Shown one piece after another: positions 37,119 through 46,103 of a DNA stretch of 49,491 nucleotides. The notes under the pieces were generated by a model. It was not told the origin of the DNA. It worked only from the letters and a program-made list of their open reading frames with translations, and did no database searches. Source of the DNA: Rubripirellula sp. (GTDB lineage: Bacteria; Planctomycetota; Planctomycetia; Pirellulales; Pirellulaceae); contig JAPKCI010000018.1 of assembly GCA_028823035.1 (NCBI GenBank), forward strand, positions 1 through 49,491, written 5' to 3'. How positions within the stretch are numbered: the first letter of the stretch is position 1; each line of letters starts with the position of its first letter. A program made the translations under genes and the position numbers.

Positions 37119-37648
37119 AATGTCAGCCCTGACTACATTATCTTCATGCAAATGATGCTTGTCTGTTTCATCATCGGATTCTCCGGATGCAATTACCGCA
37201 GTGTTCCTTGCAGGAGTTAACTGCTCTCGCTAACCAAGGTGACGCTGAGGCGGAATATGTACTTGGTATGCGTTACTTTCAGGGGCACGACGTGACGGCG
37301 GAATGTCAGGAAGCAGCGAAGTAGCTTCGCACGTCCGCGGATCAGGGCAATCAAAAAGCGGCCTTCAAGTTTGGCAGCATGTACTGATTCGGGACCTGGA
37401 TTGAAAAGGATTTCAGCGAGGCACTTGCGTGATTCGAGCTGGCGGTGAGGGGTGGTTATTTGCCGGCCATGGAAACAATCTTGAGCATGCATGCAAATGG
37501 AGAAGGAGTCAACGTAGATTGCCTGCAAGCTGGCGTAGGGATGCAGGCTGCGGTCACCCTCGATCAAGCCAATGGAGAGTCGAAACAGGATGTTTTGCAA
37601 CACTTCAGAGAACGCTTGAATGCTGAACGGTTACTTGAAGTCGATTAG
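37119..37648 (+). pseudogene. Broken Sel1-repeat lipoprotein gene
   Basis: A frame starting at ATG 37119 (CAGGAGA just before it) encodes a signal peptide with a lipobox-like Cys (CFIIGFSGC). It stops soon after, while a Sel1-repeat sequence continues in another frame from about 37190 (LTALANQGDAEAEYVLGMRYF, then SADQGNQKAAFKFGSMY). The Sel1 frame has three stops, at 37322 (TAG), 37385 (TGA) and 37430 (TGA), and ends at TAG 37648. At least two of the stops stand exactly where Sel1 repeats have a Trp (AAK-W-L and ALA-W-F), so each is one change from TGG. The frame is otherwise undamaged, so decay is recent. One frameshift and three nonsense changes make function unlikely. Confidence 0.8.
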
Positions 37649-37719
37649 AGAGTTATCGAGTTGGTGAAGCGTCTTTGCGCTGAATGGTCTGGGTTTTCAT
37701 TCTTCGACAAAAATGGGCC

Positions 37720-37760
37720 GGGTCATGGAATACGGGTCATGGAATACGGGTCATGGAATA
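37720..37760. repeat. 14-bp tandem repeat, three copies
   Basis: GGGTCATGGAATAC twice, then GGGTCATGGAATA followed by a divergent base. It lies downstream of the Sel1 pseudogene and before the end of the DUF1552 gene on the other strand. It does not match the repeats at 1-44 or 17468, but the unit length is similar. Confidence 0.88.
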
Positions 37761-37842
37761 ACAGACCCAGCCGAAAATGGTTGGAGACAACTCGGTATTT
37801 GACGGCAGACGCTTCCATGTTCATCAAGTACGAACGACTTGG

Positions 37843-39195
37843 TCAGCTGAGCCCGGTCAGGGAGCCATCGCCGCAGTAATCTGGATTCCCGAAGGTTTTC
37901 TCAGGGTGCCCCATCGCCTCGGTGATGCTCAGTAAAAGTCGATTGTGGGGTTGGTGGTCGTAGTTGAGCGAACGACCCATCTTGAAGCCCAAGCCGCCTC
38001 CGATCATCACGAAAGGGATACTGTTGCGGGTGTGCGAGTTGCCTTTTCCCAGTTCATTGGTCCAGATGATGGTCGTATGGTCCAGCATGTTGCCATCGCC
38101 ATTGGGTTCGGGAGTCTCTTTCAATTTTTTCGCCATGTACGCGACCTGTTCGCTGTACCACGTGTTGATTTTGATCAACTGTTCGTAAGCATCTTCGTTG
38201 CTATCGGGTTCATGAGAGATCGTGTGGTGGCCTTCGTCGATATCGAGCCACCGCATCCGCGGGTTGCCGACGCTATTGGTGATCTGCATCGTCGCGATCC
38301 GCGTAAAGTCGGACATCAGGCTATTGACCAGCAGATCGGTTTGCATCCGACTGATCTGGGGCATGTTGTCGTTTTCTTCCTGGACGTTCGGTGGCAGTTG
38401 AGGAACGGCATGACTAGCTGTAGCAGTTTCTGATTCAGACTGTGGGGAGTCGCCTTGTTTCAGTTCAGCCTGCAGTTCTTTTTCGACCGCGCGTACCAGA
38501 TCGACATGTTGTTGAAGCATCCGCCGATCTTCGTTGCTGACCTGCCGCTCGATTTTTTTGAAATCTTCGCTCAGGTCATCAAGCACACTGGCGAGCATGG
38601 CGCGGTTATGAACCTGGCCATAGAGTTTTTTGAACATCTGGTACGGATCGCTAATCGGAGCGACCGGCTGGTTGGGACCTGCGTAGGACCACCGAGTCCA
38701 CGTGTCTGCCCGGTCAGGCACCATCACGCCGAACTCGAGTGAGCCGAAGCGTGTTTGTGTTTCGGTATTGGCTTGCAGTTTGTTGCTGAGATGCTGATCG
38801 ATAGAGATTCCCATGGACCACCCCGCAGGTGTATCGGATCCGCCTTGGACATCTCCTGGGAAGAGTTCAACTCCGGTCAGCAGGCAACCGATGCCCCGCA
38901 TGTGTCCGTCCCCGTCACCCTTGATGCGGTTATCGATTCCACGCAATGTCAGAAGTTGGTCTTTGAACGGAGCGAGTGGTTCGAGGATTCTTTTCAGCTC
39001 GAATTTCTCTCCCTCGTCATCGGGCCAGAAATGTTTGGGGATCACTCCGTTGGGGCTGAACACGAACACCACACGTTGTTTGCTCTGACCGGAGGCTTCC
39101 CCGCCAAGACTGGGAAGTGTCAGGACCAGGTTGGCGGCCGCGCCGCTGATGCCAAGCTTTCGAATGAAGTCACGTCGAGTCGTGGTTGATTTCAT
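37843..39195 (-). CDS. DUF1552 protein with Tat signal
   Basis: A planctomycete family of unknown activity, about 450 residues. The N-terminus carries a twin-arginine motif in [12 protein letters not shown] followed by a short hydrophobic stretch, so export in folded form by Tat is likely. The body has family features including [15 protein letters not shown] and [15 protein letters not shown]. The ATG at 39195 is preferred to the frame start at 39219 because AGGAAAC precedes it. In many planctomycetes this gene follows a DUF1592/PA14 cytochrome gene, as here, and the two are taken to act together at the cell surface. Confidence 0.85.
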   Translation of the reverse strand: MKSTTTRRDFIRKLGISGAAANLVLTLPSLGGEASGQSKQRVVFVFSPNGVIPKHFWPDDEGEKFELKRILEPLAPFKDQLLTLRGIDNRIKGDGDGHMRGIGCLLTGVELFPGDVQGGSDTPAGWSMGISIDQHLSNKLQANTETQTRFGSLEFGVMVPDRADTWTRWSYAGPNQPVAPISDPYQMFKKLYGQVHNRAMLASVLDDLSEDFKKIERQVSNEDRRMLQQHVDLVRAVEKELQAELKQGDSPQSESETATASHAVPQLPPNVQEENDNMPQISRMQTDLLVNSLMSDFTRIATMQITNSVGNPRMRWLDIDEGHHTISHEPDSNEDAYEQLIKINTWYSEQVAYMAKKLKETPEPNGDGNMLDHTTIIWTNELGKGNSHTRNSIPFVMIGGGLGFKMGRSLNYDHQPHNRLLLSITEAMGHPEKTFGNPDYCGDGSLTGLS

Positions 39196-39251
39196 TATCT
39201 TGTTTCCTGTCCGAAGCACGTTTCGAAAATAGTTTGAGCGAGTCGTGTGGT

Positions 39252-41729
39252 TTACGGTTTTTTCGCGTCTGGGAGTGGTTGGCGACTGGCAGTCACGGCG
39301 ATTGTGACTAGCAATTCGCGGATGTTGAATCCGCTGTCCCGGAAGGACTGCGTCAGTTTCTCTGCAGTCTCGCTACCGAAGGCTGCAATCGGTTGTTTGA
39401 CAAAGTGTTCAAAAGCTGACTCCACAAATGCTAGGTGGCAGTCCTTGCTTTCGGCCAGATAGTCAGCAAGTTCCCTGGCACCGTCGAAGTTCACTTCCGT
39501 GCCGCTGCGTTCTCTGTAGCTGCCTGTTGTATCAATGTTCTTCTTCCGTTCTGTGCTGCGGAATCGCCCTGTTGCGTCAAACTGCTCGAGTGCGAAACCA
39601 AGAGAGTTGATCTGTTGGTGACAGGCTTGACAGTTGACTTCCCCGGTTTGCAGCTGAACACGTTCCCGAGTTGTTAGTTCAGGATGCAAGTCCGGGCTCA
39701 AAGGGGTAAAAGACGCATTGGGCGGGCGGAGCACTCGTCCCAAAGTCCGAAGGGTCAAGAATACACCACGGTGAATCGGTGAAGTGTTCCGGTGGTAGGA
39801 AAGATTGCTCATGAGTAGCGGGTGTGTCAGCACACCAACGTGGATATTGCTGTCTTGTCTGCTGGGGGCGAGTTCTGTTTCGCCCTTTTCGGGATCGGCG
39901 TAGCTCCATGCGGATCCGTAGTAATTCTCGAGCCGTTTTGTCGTGTAGCTCCAGTCTGCCTGAAGCAGTTGCCTGAAATCGCTTGACTCGCTTTCCAGTA
40001 AATCCTCGAGAAAACAGTCCATCGACTGTCTCAGATCCTGCACTAAGTCTGCATCGAATTCGGGAAATTTGTCCTTGTCTTTGGCAATTTCCTCCGTGGT
40101 TTTGAGATCTAGCCACTCGTGCAGGAAGGCCAATGTTTTGGCTTGGGTACGATAGTTATCGACCATTCGCTTGGCGGCGTTGGTGAGTTGTTTGTCGGTT
40201 TGCAGTTGATTCTTATTTGCTGCGTTGACCAGCCAGGCATCCGATGGCAATGAGTCAAACAGCACCAATGCCAGACGATTTGCTGCCCGTTGGCTTCTCG
40301 AGCGGTCGCTATCGAGTGTGGGGTACAGGAATCGAGGTGACTTCAGGGTGAGCAACAAGACCCGTCTGATCGCTTCACCATCATCTTCGGATAGATCGAT
40401 TTGCTGATCGACATACAGCTTTCGGGTGGAGTCTGCAAGTTTTCCACGGAATGCTACCTCGACAATTTCATTCAAGAAGCTTCTGAGTTGGTTGCGGTTT
40501 TCATCAGAAACTTTCCGGTTATTGCGTCGAAAGCTGGGGTAAAGCTCGTCAATAGCGATTTCGGCGAACTCGATTGCTGACTCCGTCGTCGATTGATCCC
40601 ATTGCCGGCTAACCGAAGTACCTCGTTCGTAGCCATAGCTGCGGTCGTCCGGAGGTAGCTTTGCTTGAAGTGGGAATGTACCTGCAAGCCTTTCCGGAAT
40701 CAGATGGCGTTTCGGTATCACTTCCTGGGTGCCCCCTGGGGGTACCCAAGAGAGAGAAATCTTAGCGGGGGGCTGCTCTGTTTTCCGTTTCCGCTGATAG
40801 AGACTGATTTCGAAGGGGTAGGCGCGGCCAGCGGTCAGGTGAAGGCTGCGACGGAATTCTTCTCTGCCCTCGGATTGCACGTGATTGTTGAACAGTTCAC
40901 GCCTGTCACTCCCGAAATCCATCATGCACGAGCAAGTGCTGCGGAGCACAATTTCGTAGCGTCCCGTTCGATTGACCTTCAGCGAGCCTTGCCAATGAAT
41001 CAGGTAACTCTTCGGGTCGATTTCCTTGCCGGGGGACTCTTTGCCAAAGTCGAAGTCGATCACGTCATCGATCCGCTCGATCCGCTTTTCTTCCGTCTTT
41101 TTTGACGTCCCATTGTAATAGTCTGCCTTCACGCCCCTGGCGTCTGTGGTGACCGAAGGCTTCATGAAGTGGCCGAACAGGTCAGCGATGCTCTGTCTGA
41201 GTTGTTCGCCGGTAAGCCTCGACAGGGCAATGCGTGGGGGGCGATTTCGCACCCTTGCCGCCTTACTGTAAAAACTGGCATGGATATACGCTGCTACTGC
41301 TGCCGCGTTATCGCCAACGCATGCGTCGGGATCGTCTTCGGGCATTGTCTTGCTGATCAATTTGCTAAGGCCGCTGATACTCAGATCCCCTACTAAGGGT
41401 CGATCGAAGGCTTCGCGAGTCCCCTGTCCCGACGCACCGTGGCAAGACTGGCAGGATTGCTGGTAAATCGTGGCCCCATGCTCTCGCCGTTTCTTGTCTT
41501 GCTGCCCGCCCCCCTGTTCGGTGGTAGGCTCGCCCGCAATGGAAACCTCCGTGGATCCAGCGGCGGTGTCATCGGCTTGCGTGGCATTGTGCGAGTCCAG
41601 CAAAATCATGCTGAAATGAATGACCAACAGTGAGCAGCAAACCACGGAGTCGTACCTGAAGCAACGTTGCTGCTCGTGATTCTGGGTCTCAGACAGGTGC
41701 CGTGATCGTTGTTGGGGTGGTCTTTTCAA
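39252..41729 (-). CDS. PA14- and cytochrome c-domain planctomycete protein (DUF1592/DUF1588 type)
   Basis: An 825-residue envelope protein with a likely signal segment near residues 29-45. Domains in order: a cytochrome c-type haem site CQSCH (93-97), a PA14-like carbohydrate-binding domain (about 200-340), and a large C-terminal region with a second haem-type CQACH motif and the [21 protein letters not shown] segment typical of this family. Such proteins are abundant in planctomycetes and are thought to take part in surface electron transfer or polysaccharide use, but no activity is proven. The TTG at 41729 is the frame start; a GTG at 41645, just before the hydrophobic segment, is an alternative. 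Confidence 0.85.
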   Translation of the reverse strand: MKRPPQQRSRHLSETQNHEQQRCFRYDSVVCCSLLVIHFSMILLDSHNATQADDTAAGSTEVSIAGEPTTEQGGGQQDKKRREHGATIYQQSCQSCHGASGQGTREAFDRPLVGDLSISGLSKLISKTMPEDDPDACVGDNAAAVAAYIHASFYSKAARVRNRPPRIALSRLTGEQLRQSIADLFGHFMKPSVTTDARGVKADYYNGTSKKTEEKRIERIDDVIDFDFGKESPGKEIDPKSYLIHWQGSLKVNRTGRYEIVLRSTCSCMMDFGSDRRELFNNHVQSEGREEFRRSLHLTAGRAYPFEISLYQRKRKTEQPPAKISLSWVPPGGTQEVIPKRHLIPERLAGTFPLQAKLPPDDRSYGYERGTSVSRQWDQSTTESAIEFAEIAIDELYPSFRRNNRKVSDENRNQLRSFLNEIVEVAFRGKLADSTRKLYVDQQIDLSEDDGEAIRRVLLLTLKSPRFLYPTLDSDRSRSQRAANRLALVLFDSLPSDAWLVNAANKNQLQTDKQLTNAAKRMVDNYRTQAKTLAFLHEWLDLKTTEEIAKDKDKFPEFDADLVQDLRQSMDCFLEDLLESESSDFRQLLQADWSYTTKRLENYYGSAWSYADPEKGETELAPSRQDSNIHVGVLTHPLLMSNLSYHRNTSPIHRGVFLTLRTLGRVLRPPNASFTPLSPDLHPELTTRERVQLQTGEVNCQACHQQINSLGFALEQFDATGRFRSTERKKNIDTTGSYRERSGTEVNFDGARELADYLAESKDCHLAFVESAFEHFVKQPIAAFGSETAEKLTQSFRDSGFNIRELLVTIAVTASRQPLPDAKKP

Positions 41730-42007
41730 AAGATTCGCTCAGACGCGGCGAGGAGTTGTTTGCTGGAAACGGCTGCCTCTCTCGCAGGGAGGTGGGAAAT
41801 GTATTGTACCCGATTGGGGTAATTAGGCGAGTCTCGCATCGGCAGCTGATTACCCAAGTTGTTGTTCTGCCGTTGCTTTGGGCTTGCGTAGGCGGGTTCT
41901 TCCGCCATACTTGTCCGCTTCGCTTGATCTGACCTGCGGTTGCAGGGCAGTTTTGGCTGGAAATTTGTATTCGCAGAGCATTTTGATCGATCGATAGGTA
42001 AGCACAG

Positions 42008-42631
42008 ATGGCCGAAGTTTTGGACGTAGAAAAACGCGAGCAAATGGGCTCGTCGGCTACAAGACGACTACGCCGAGATGGGCGTGTTCCCGCAGTATTG
42101 TATGGCCACGGTGAAGGTAACGAGCATTTGTCGATACCTGCTGCCCAAGTGAAGACGTTGCTGCGTCATCGCAGCAAAACCGTAGAGCTGGCTGGTGCGG
42201 TTAAAGAGACCGCATTGGTGAGTATTGTTCAGTGGGATCCGTTGGGGATCGAGGTGCTTCACCTCGACCTGATCCGTGTGAATTTGAAGGAACTGGTACA
42301 GGTCACCGTGGCGGTTCACCGGCATGGAGATGCCGCAGGGCTTCGGCAAGGTGGGTTGTTGATCGACAACACGCATGAGGTCGAGATCGAGTGCTCGGCA
42401 GGTCAAATTCCTGAGGGTCTGGTCCTGAATGTCACTGATTTGGCATTGGGCGGGCACATGACCGCAGCCGATCTGGAATTGCCTGAAGGTGTTTCCTTGG
42501 TGACTCCTGTCGATACCGTGATTGCACGCATTGAGCAACCCAAAGGGGTTGCTGAAGAGGAACCGACTGATCAGGCAGGAGAGCCCGAGGTGATCTCCAA
42601 GGGTGGTGATAAGTCAGGGGAGGAAGGCTAA
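42008..42631 (+). CDS. rplY: 50S ribosomal protein L25/CTC
   Basis: A 207-residue protein of the long CTC type that binds 5S rRNA. The N-terminal L25 domain (RDGRVPAVLYGHGE, VLHLDLIRVN) is followed by the C-terminal beta domain (VLNVTDLALGGHMTAADLELPEGV). The acidic tail EEEPTDQAGEPEVISKGG is variable. GGTAAG lies seven bases before the ATG. It begins the ribosomal/replication cluster that continues with pth. Confidence 0.95.
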   Translation: MAEVLDVEKREQMGSSATRRLRRDGRVPAVLYGHGEGNEHLSIPAAQVKTLLRHRSKTVELAGAVKETALVSIVQWDPLGIEVLHLDLIRVNLKELVQVTVAVHRHGDAAGLRQGGLLIDNTHEVEIECSAGQIPEGLVLNVTDLALGGHMTAADLELPEGVSLVTPVDTVIARIEQPKGVAEEEPTDQAGEPEVISKGGDKSGEEG

Positions 42632-42676
42632 CCGAGTTGATCGCGAGGCGGGCGGTTTGGTCATGCTGGTGCAATC

Positions 42677-43354
42677 ATGAAACTGATCGTTGGACTCGGG
42701 AATCCGGGACGGAAATACGAACAGACAAGACACAATGTTGGTTTCATGGTTGCGGCCAAAGTAGCGTCGCTGGTTGCTGCCAGTCCCTCGAAAATTCGCT
42801 TTGAAGGAGAATTTGCTGAGGGGACTGCCTTGGGGAGCCAAGGGGAAAGGCGGGAACAACTGGTCGTTCTGTGTCCGCATACGTACATGAACGCCAGCGG
42901 AAAGAGCGTGCGGAAAGCATGTGATTTCTACAAGTTGGTTCCGAGTGAGGTACTCGTCATTTGTGATGACCTGGACCTCGCTGCGGGGCGGTTGCGAATC
43001 CGAGGATCGGGTTCGGCTGGAGGTCAGAAAGGATTGGCCGACATCATTCGGCATCTCGGCACTGACGAGATGGTGAGGTTGCGGTTGGGAATTGGGCGTC
43101 CGCCTGCCGGTTGGGAAACCGCCGACTATGTGTTGGGTAAGTTCAATAAGCAGGAAGTGGAAATATTTGAATCAGCCACCACCAAAGCTGCTCACGCAGC
43201 GCTGGATTGGGCTTGCGAGGGGGTTGGTTTTACGATGAATCGGTACAACGCGGATCCTGCACCCAAGCAGAAACAGACGCAGAAACAGACGAAGAAACAG
43301 ACGAAGAAACAGAATCCGTTAAACACGGATCAGTCAGATGAAATGGAGTTGTGA
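42677..43354 (+). CDS. pth: Peptidyl-tRNA hydrolase
   Basis: Releases peptides from stalled peptidyl-tRNA. The 225 residues include the catalytic set: Asn in GLGNPG, His in TRHNVGF and Asp in ICDDLDL, plus SAGGQKGL. The core ends near residue 190. It is followed by an unusual Gln/Lys/Thr-rich tail made of a 12-bp repeat that encodes KQT units (about 43269-43310). Such a tail is absent from the E. coli enzyme. Confidence 0.96.
   Translation: MKLIVGLGNPGRKYEQTRHNVGFMVAAKVASLVAASPSKIRFEGEFAEGTALGSQGERREQLVVLCPHTYMNASGKSVRKACDFYKLVPSEVLVICDDLDLAAGRLRIRGSGSAGGQKGLADIIRHLGTDEMVRLRLGIGRPPAGWETADYVLGKFNKQEVEIFESATTKAAHAALDWACEGVGFTMNRYNADPAPKQKQTQKQTKKQTKKQNPLNTDQSDEMEL
43269..43310 (+). repeat. 12-bp in-frame repeat encoding Lys-Gln-Thr units
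   Basis: The unit CAGAAACAGACG recurs with small changes (A for C at two places) and gives the Lys/Gln/Thr tail of peptidyl-tRNA hydrolase. Its period is a multiple of three, so copy-number changes keep the frame. Confidence 0.85.
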
Positions 43355-43475
43355 CATGGATTGTGCGACTTCTGGAAATTAATAACGGAAAACAACTCCC
43401 CGCTGCTGTCGACTTTCGATAACCTCTGGGATTGCTTGGCGACCATCAAAGTAAGAATTGAGAGATCGACCCATC

Positions 43476-43898
43476 GTGTCAAAGAATACCTACGAAACCC
43501 TGTTGATCCTGGACAGCAATCACTACGCGCGTGACCCCGGCGGTGTCAGTAAGCAGGTCAGTGATATTCTCACCGAGGCAGGTGGTGAGGTTCTGGTCAA
43601 TCGTCTTTGGATGGAGCAGAAGCTCGCCTATCCAATCGACAAGCACCAGAAAGGGACCTACTGGTTGGCGTATTATGAGATTGAAGGGGTTAAAATCCCA
43701 TCGATTGATCGTGCTCTGCACCTTGCTGAGCCTGTGATTCGTCATCTCACGGTCAAGCTTGAGCCACGCGTGATTGAGCCGATTTTGGCCAACGCACGTG
43801 GAGAATCGATCAAGATGTCGACGCCAACGGACTCAAATACGGAAGAGAAAGCGGACGCGGGTAAGGTAACCGGTCAGGAAGTTTCAGCTGACGCGTAA
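43476..43898 (+). CDS. rpsF: 30S ribosomal protein S6
   Basis: A 140-residue S6 with core motif YETLLILDSNHY at the start and RLWMEQKLAYPIDKHQKGTYWL in the middle. The tail of about 30 polar residues is longer than the core. I chose the GTG at 43476 because the fold begins directly after it; an in-frame TTG at 43458 would add six residues. The usual partner gene rpsR is not next to it; ssb is. Confidence 0.94.
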   Translation: MSKNTYETLLILDSNHYARDPGGVSKQVSDILTEAGGEVLVNRLWMEQKLAYPIDKHQKGTYWLAYYEIEGVKIPSIDRALHLAEPVIRHLTVKLEPRVIEPILANARGESIKMSTPTDSNTEEKADAGKVTGQEVSADA

Positions 43899-43984
43899 CG
43901 CGGCAGATGAAACTTCCCTATAAGCGGATACCTGCCTGATTTCACTGTGTTTGGTGGATTCAACGACCTGAAAGCGGGAATGCA

Positions 43985-44479
43985 ATGGCCAGTTACAATC
44001 GTGTCATCCTCGTTGGTAATTTGACACGCGACATTGAATTGAAGTACACCCCGGGTGGGACAGCTGTCACAGATATTGGGATGGCTGTGAACGATCGTCG
44101 TAAGTCTGCCACCGGCGATTGGGTTGATGAGACAACTTTTGTCGACGTTACGCTTTGGGGGAGGACCGCTGAGGTGGCGAGTGAGTACCTTGGCAAAGGG
44201 TCGCCAATCTTGGTTGAGGGGCGACTGAAACTTGATACTTGGGAAACCGAAGGGCAGAAACGCAGCAAGCTGCGAGTGGTTTGCGATCGGATGCAAATGC
44301 TTGGTGGTGGTCCAGGCGGTGGTGGTAGTCCAGGCGGTGGTGGTGGTGGTGCCAGCAGACCAGTCACGCAGGTAAGCGACGAGCCGCCAGTGAGCATGGA
44401 TGATGGAAGTCCCGGTCAACGAGACGCGCAGCCCACCGGAGGCGGTCAGGGTTATGAAGACCCCGATATACCGTTTTAA
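43985..44479 (+). CDS. ssb: Single-stranded DNA-binding protein
   Basis: A 164-residue SSB. The OB fold starts at [19 protein letters not shown] and includes [19 protein letters not shown] Gly-rich disordered linker follows and the C-terminal tail ends in PDIPF, which recruits replication and repair partners. It lies between rpsF and rplI. Confidence 0.97.
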   Translation: MASYNRVILVGNLTRDIELKYTPGGTAVTDIGMAVNDRRKSATGDWVDETTFVDVTLWGRTAEVASEYLGKGSPILVEGRLKLDTWETEGQKRSKLRVVCDRMQMLGGGPGGGGSPGGGGGGASRPVTQVSDEPPVSMDDGSPGQRDAQPTGGGQGYEDPDIPF

Positions 44480-44537
44480 CAACAAAACTTATTTTTACTG
44501 AACACATCTTTTATCGAACCCACTGTAGAGTTCTGCA

Positions 44538-45092
44538 ATGACAGGGACAAAAACACGGCGCAAGTCGAATCAGACATTCAAGCGATTGCCCAAAGGCGAA
44601 AATGGCGGGATCCAGCTGCTGCTGATCCACAACGTCGAGCATCTTGGCAAGCAGGGAGATCTCGTCGAGGTCAAAGCAGGATATGCCCTGAACTATCTGT
44701 TGCCTCAAGGGCTGGCTACTGTCGCCACCGAGCATCATCGTCGCATGGTTGAGAAGCATCGCGAGAAGCTTCGTGCGATCGAGCTTGAGAAGCTTAGCGA
44801 GTACCGCGTTCTGGCTGATGAGTTGGGCAAGCAGTCCATTACGATCGAAGCCAACGCCAACGACGAGGGGCATCTGTACGGCAGCGTCGGACCTCACGAG
44901 ATCGTTGATGGACTCAAAGCGGCTGGTTTTTCCTTGGCTCAGGATCAGATCCGACTGGAAGGCCCGCTCAAAGAATTAGGGCTCTACACCGTCAAAGTCC
45001 ATCTTCACAGCGAGGTGGATGCAAGCTTGAAGGTCTGGGTCGTGCCCACGGTGACTGCCGAAGACGTAGTTTCAGGGGCATCCGGTAGCTAA
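44538..45092 (+). CDS. rplI: 50S ribosomal protein L9
   Basis: A 184-residue L9. The N-terminal domain IQLLLIHNVEHLGKQGD, the ALNYLLPQGLA strand, a long central helix and the C-terminal domain are complete. About 30 basic residues precede the family core. It is the last gene of this ribosomal group; there is no rpsR in the 58 bases before it. Confidence 0.95.
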   Translation: MTGTKTRRKSNQTFKRLPKGENGGIQLLLIHNVEHLGKQGDLVEVKAGYALNYLLPQGLATVATEHHRRMVEKHREKLRAIELEKLSEYRVLADELGKQSITIEANANDEGHLYGSVGPHEIVDGLKAAGFSLAQDQIRLEGPLKELGLYTVKVHLHSEVDASLKVWVVPTVTAEDVVSGASGS

Positions 45093-45161
45093 TAAGTCCC
45101 GGAATATTCCGCCAGTAATCGAGCTGGTTTTGCATTGACTATCGTGTTCAGGGAGCCAAAG

Positions 45162-45194
45162 ATGAACAAGCGCTTGAGGCTTGTCCTCAAGTAA
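45162..45194 (+). other. Short 10-codon frame overlapping a hairpin
   Basis: ATG to TAA, encoding MNKRLRLVLK, with GGAG nine bases upstream. Inside it CTTGAGG (45173-45179) pairs with CCTCAAG (45185-45191). Three of ten codons are for Leu (TTG, CTT, CTC). A strong hairpin follows 45 bases later. This resembles a leader-peptide arrangement but could be chance. Confidence 0.3.
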
Positions 45195-45238
45195 GTGTCG
45201 CGTTGAAGCCGACTGCCCCTGGCTTCAGGCATGCGACT

Positions 45239-45271
45239 GACAGGGGCCTCATTGCCCCTGAGGCCCCTGTC
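45239..45271 (+). terminator. Probable terminator of the rpsF-ssb-rplI unit
   Basis: A perfect 13-bp GC-rich stem GACAGGGGCCTCA / TGAGGCCCCTGTC with a seven-base loop, followed by TCCTTT. The T-run is weak, so efficiency is uncertain. A smaller stem GAAGCC / GGCTTC (45205-45226) sits just before it. Confidence 0.6.
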
Positions 45272-45576
45272 TCCTTTAAACTTCCTTCCCGCCATTTGCT
45301 CTACACAGTACTGGTTGCCCAACGCGGGCGTTTCGCTGGGCTGTGGACCGACCTTCAAAAGTCACCCTAGGAGTCACCCTCGACACCGGGTCGGCTGGCG
45401 ATTGACACGGTTTTGGCTGATTCGTTGGGTGATTGGGCGTCAGGCTGGTTTCTGCTACCAGTCAGGTCATCCCGGTAATGGCTAAGGGATTAGTTTGTTT
45501 TTCAGCGAGAAACAGACCTAGAAGCGGCCGTTCAGTTCGGTACACTTCTCAGGCAAGACTCGGAATGCGAGTTCGG

Positions 45577-45658
45577 GGGGCTGTGGCGGAACTGGCAGAC
45601 GCGCTGGATTTAGGATCCAGTTCCTTCGGGAGTGCAGGTTCAATTCCTGTCAGCCCCA
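45577..45658 (+). tRNA. tRNA-Leu (UAG)
   Basis: An 82-base tRNA with a 7-bp acceptor stem GGGGCTG / CAGCCCC, discriminator A, D-arm GGCGGAACTGGCAGAC, anticodon stem CTGGA / TCCAG with loop TTTAGGA (anticodon TAG at 45611-45613), a class II variable arm of the length usual for Leu, and T-arm GTTCAATTC. The CCA end is not encoded. Confidence 0.95.
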
Positions 45659-46103
45659 CTCGATTCCGAAGTTTCTTGCAATTGCCTGCCGCCGCCAATG
45701 TGAAATGGGACTCCAAAAAACGCCGTTTAGTGTGGGCATCTTCCCCTCAGGAAGCGATCGTTGGATGTCTCCTTGTGCAGGATGCCATCTCGCGGGCTCT
45801 CGTCATTGACCCAACGGTGGTCTGCAAATACATTTATCCGGTAATTGACGTGTTTTTTGGCCGTTGAGGTGACTCTACAGTCACATCCTTTGCTTTTTGT
45901 CGCGCTAACCCCCCCGCACTCTCCCCTTGTTTTAGTGCGTTCGCGATGCCGAGCCCAAGTCTCCGCTTGGTGACGACTCTGACAAGTAGATCGAAAGATT
46001 TCTCGCTCGAAGTTCGCTCGCTCGTCGGAGATTTGAATCCCAACACACGTCTGGTCCAAAACGAAACGTAACACACAGTTCAAGGCTTCTTCAGAGAACA
46101 ACC
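45659..46103. other. Intergenic region upstream of pyruvate phosphate dikinase
   Basis: About 445 bases with no recognisable gene. It holds a small hairpin CCAAG / CTTGG near 45955 and otherwise no clear structure. The promoter of ppdK is expected here but I cannot assign it. An open frame on the plus strand that reaches in from upstream reads straight through the tRNA and is not a gene. Confidence 0.5.

Larger units (their letters stand above)
45093..45576. other. Intergenic region between rplI and tRNA-Leu
   Basis: About 480 bases with no convincing protein gene. It holds the hairpins listed separately, the short frame at 45162 and two direct copies of AGTCACCCT near 45359. The tRNA promoter is expected here, and TTGACA near 45404 is a possible -35 but no good -10 follows. 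Confidence 0.5.

Noticed and set aside
37187-37648. Reassignment of TGA to Trp to explain the Sel1 frame
   Set aside because: One of the three stops is TAG, and TGA is used as a normal stop by many intact genes of the window; pseudogene decay is simpler.
41814-41860. Inverted repeat TTGGGGTAAT / ATTACCCAA in the divergent region before rplY
   Set aside because: The arms are short, with one mismatch and a long loop; it may be a binding site but gives too little to support a call.
45433-45867. 144-codon open frame reading through tRNA-Leu
   Set aside because: It crosses a well-folded tRNA gene in full and has no protein features.
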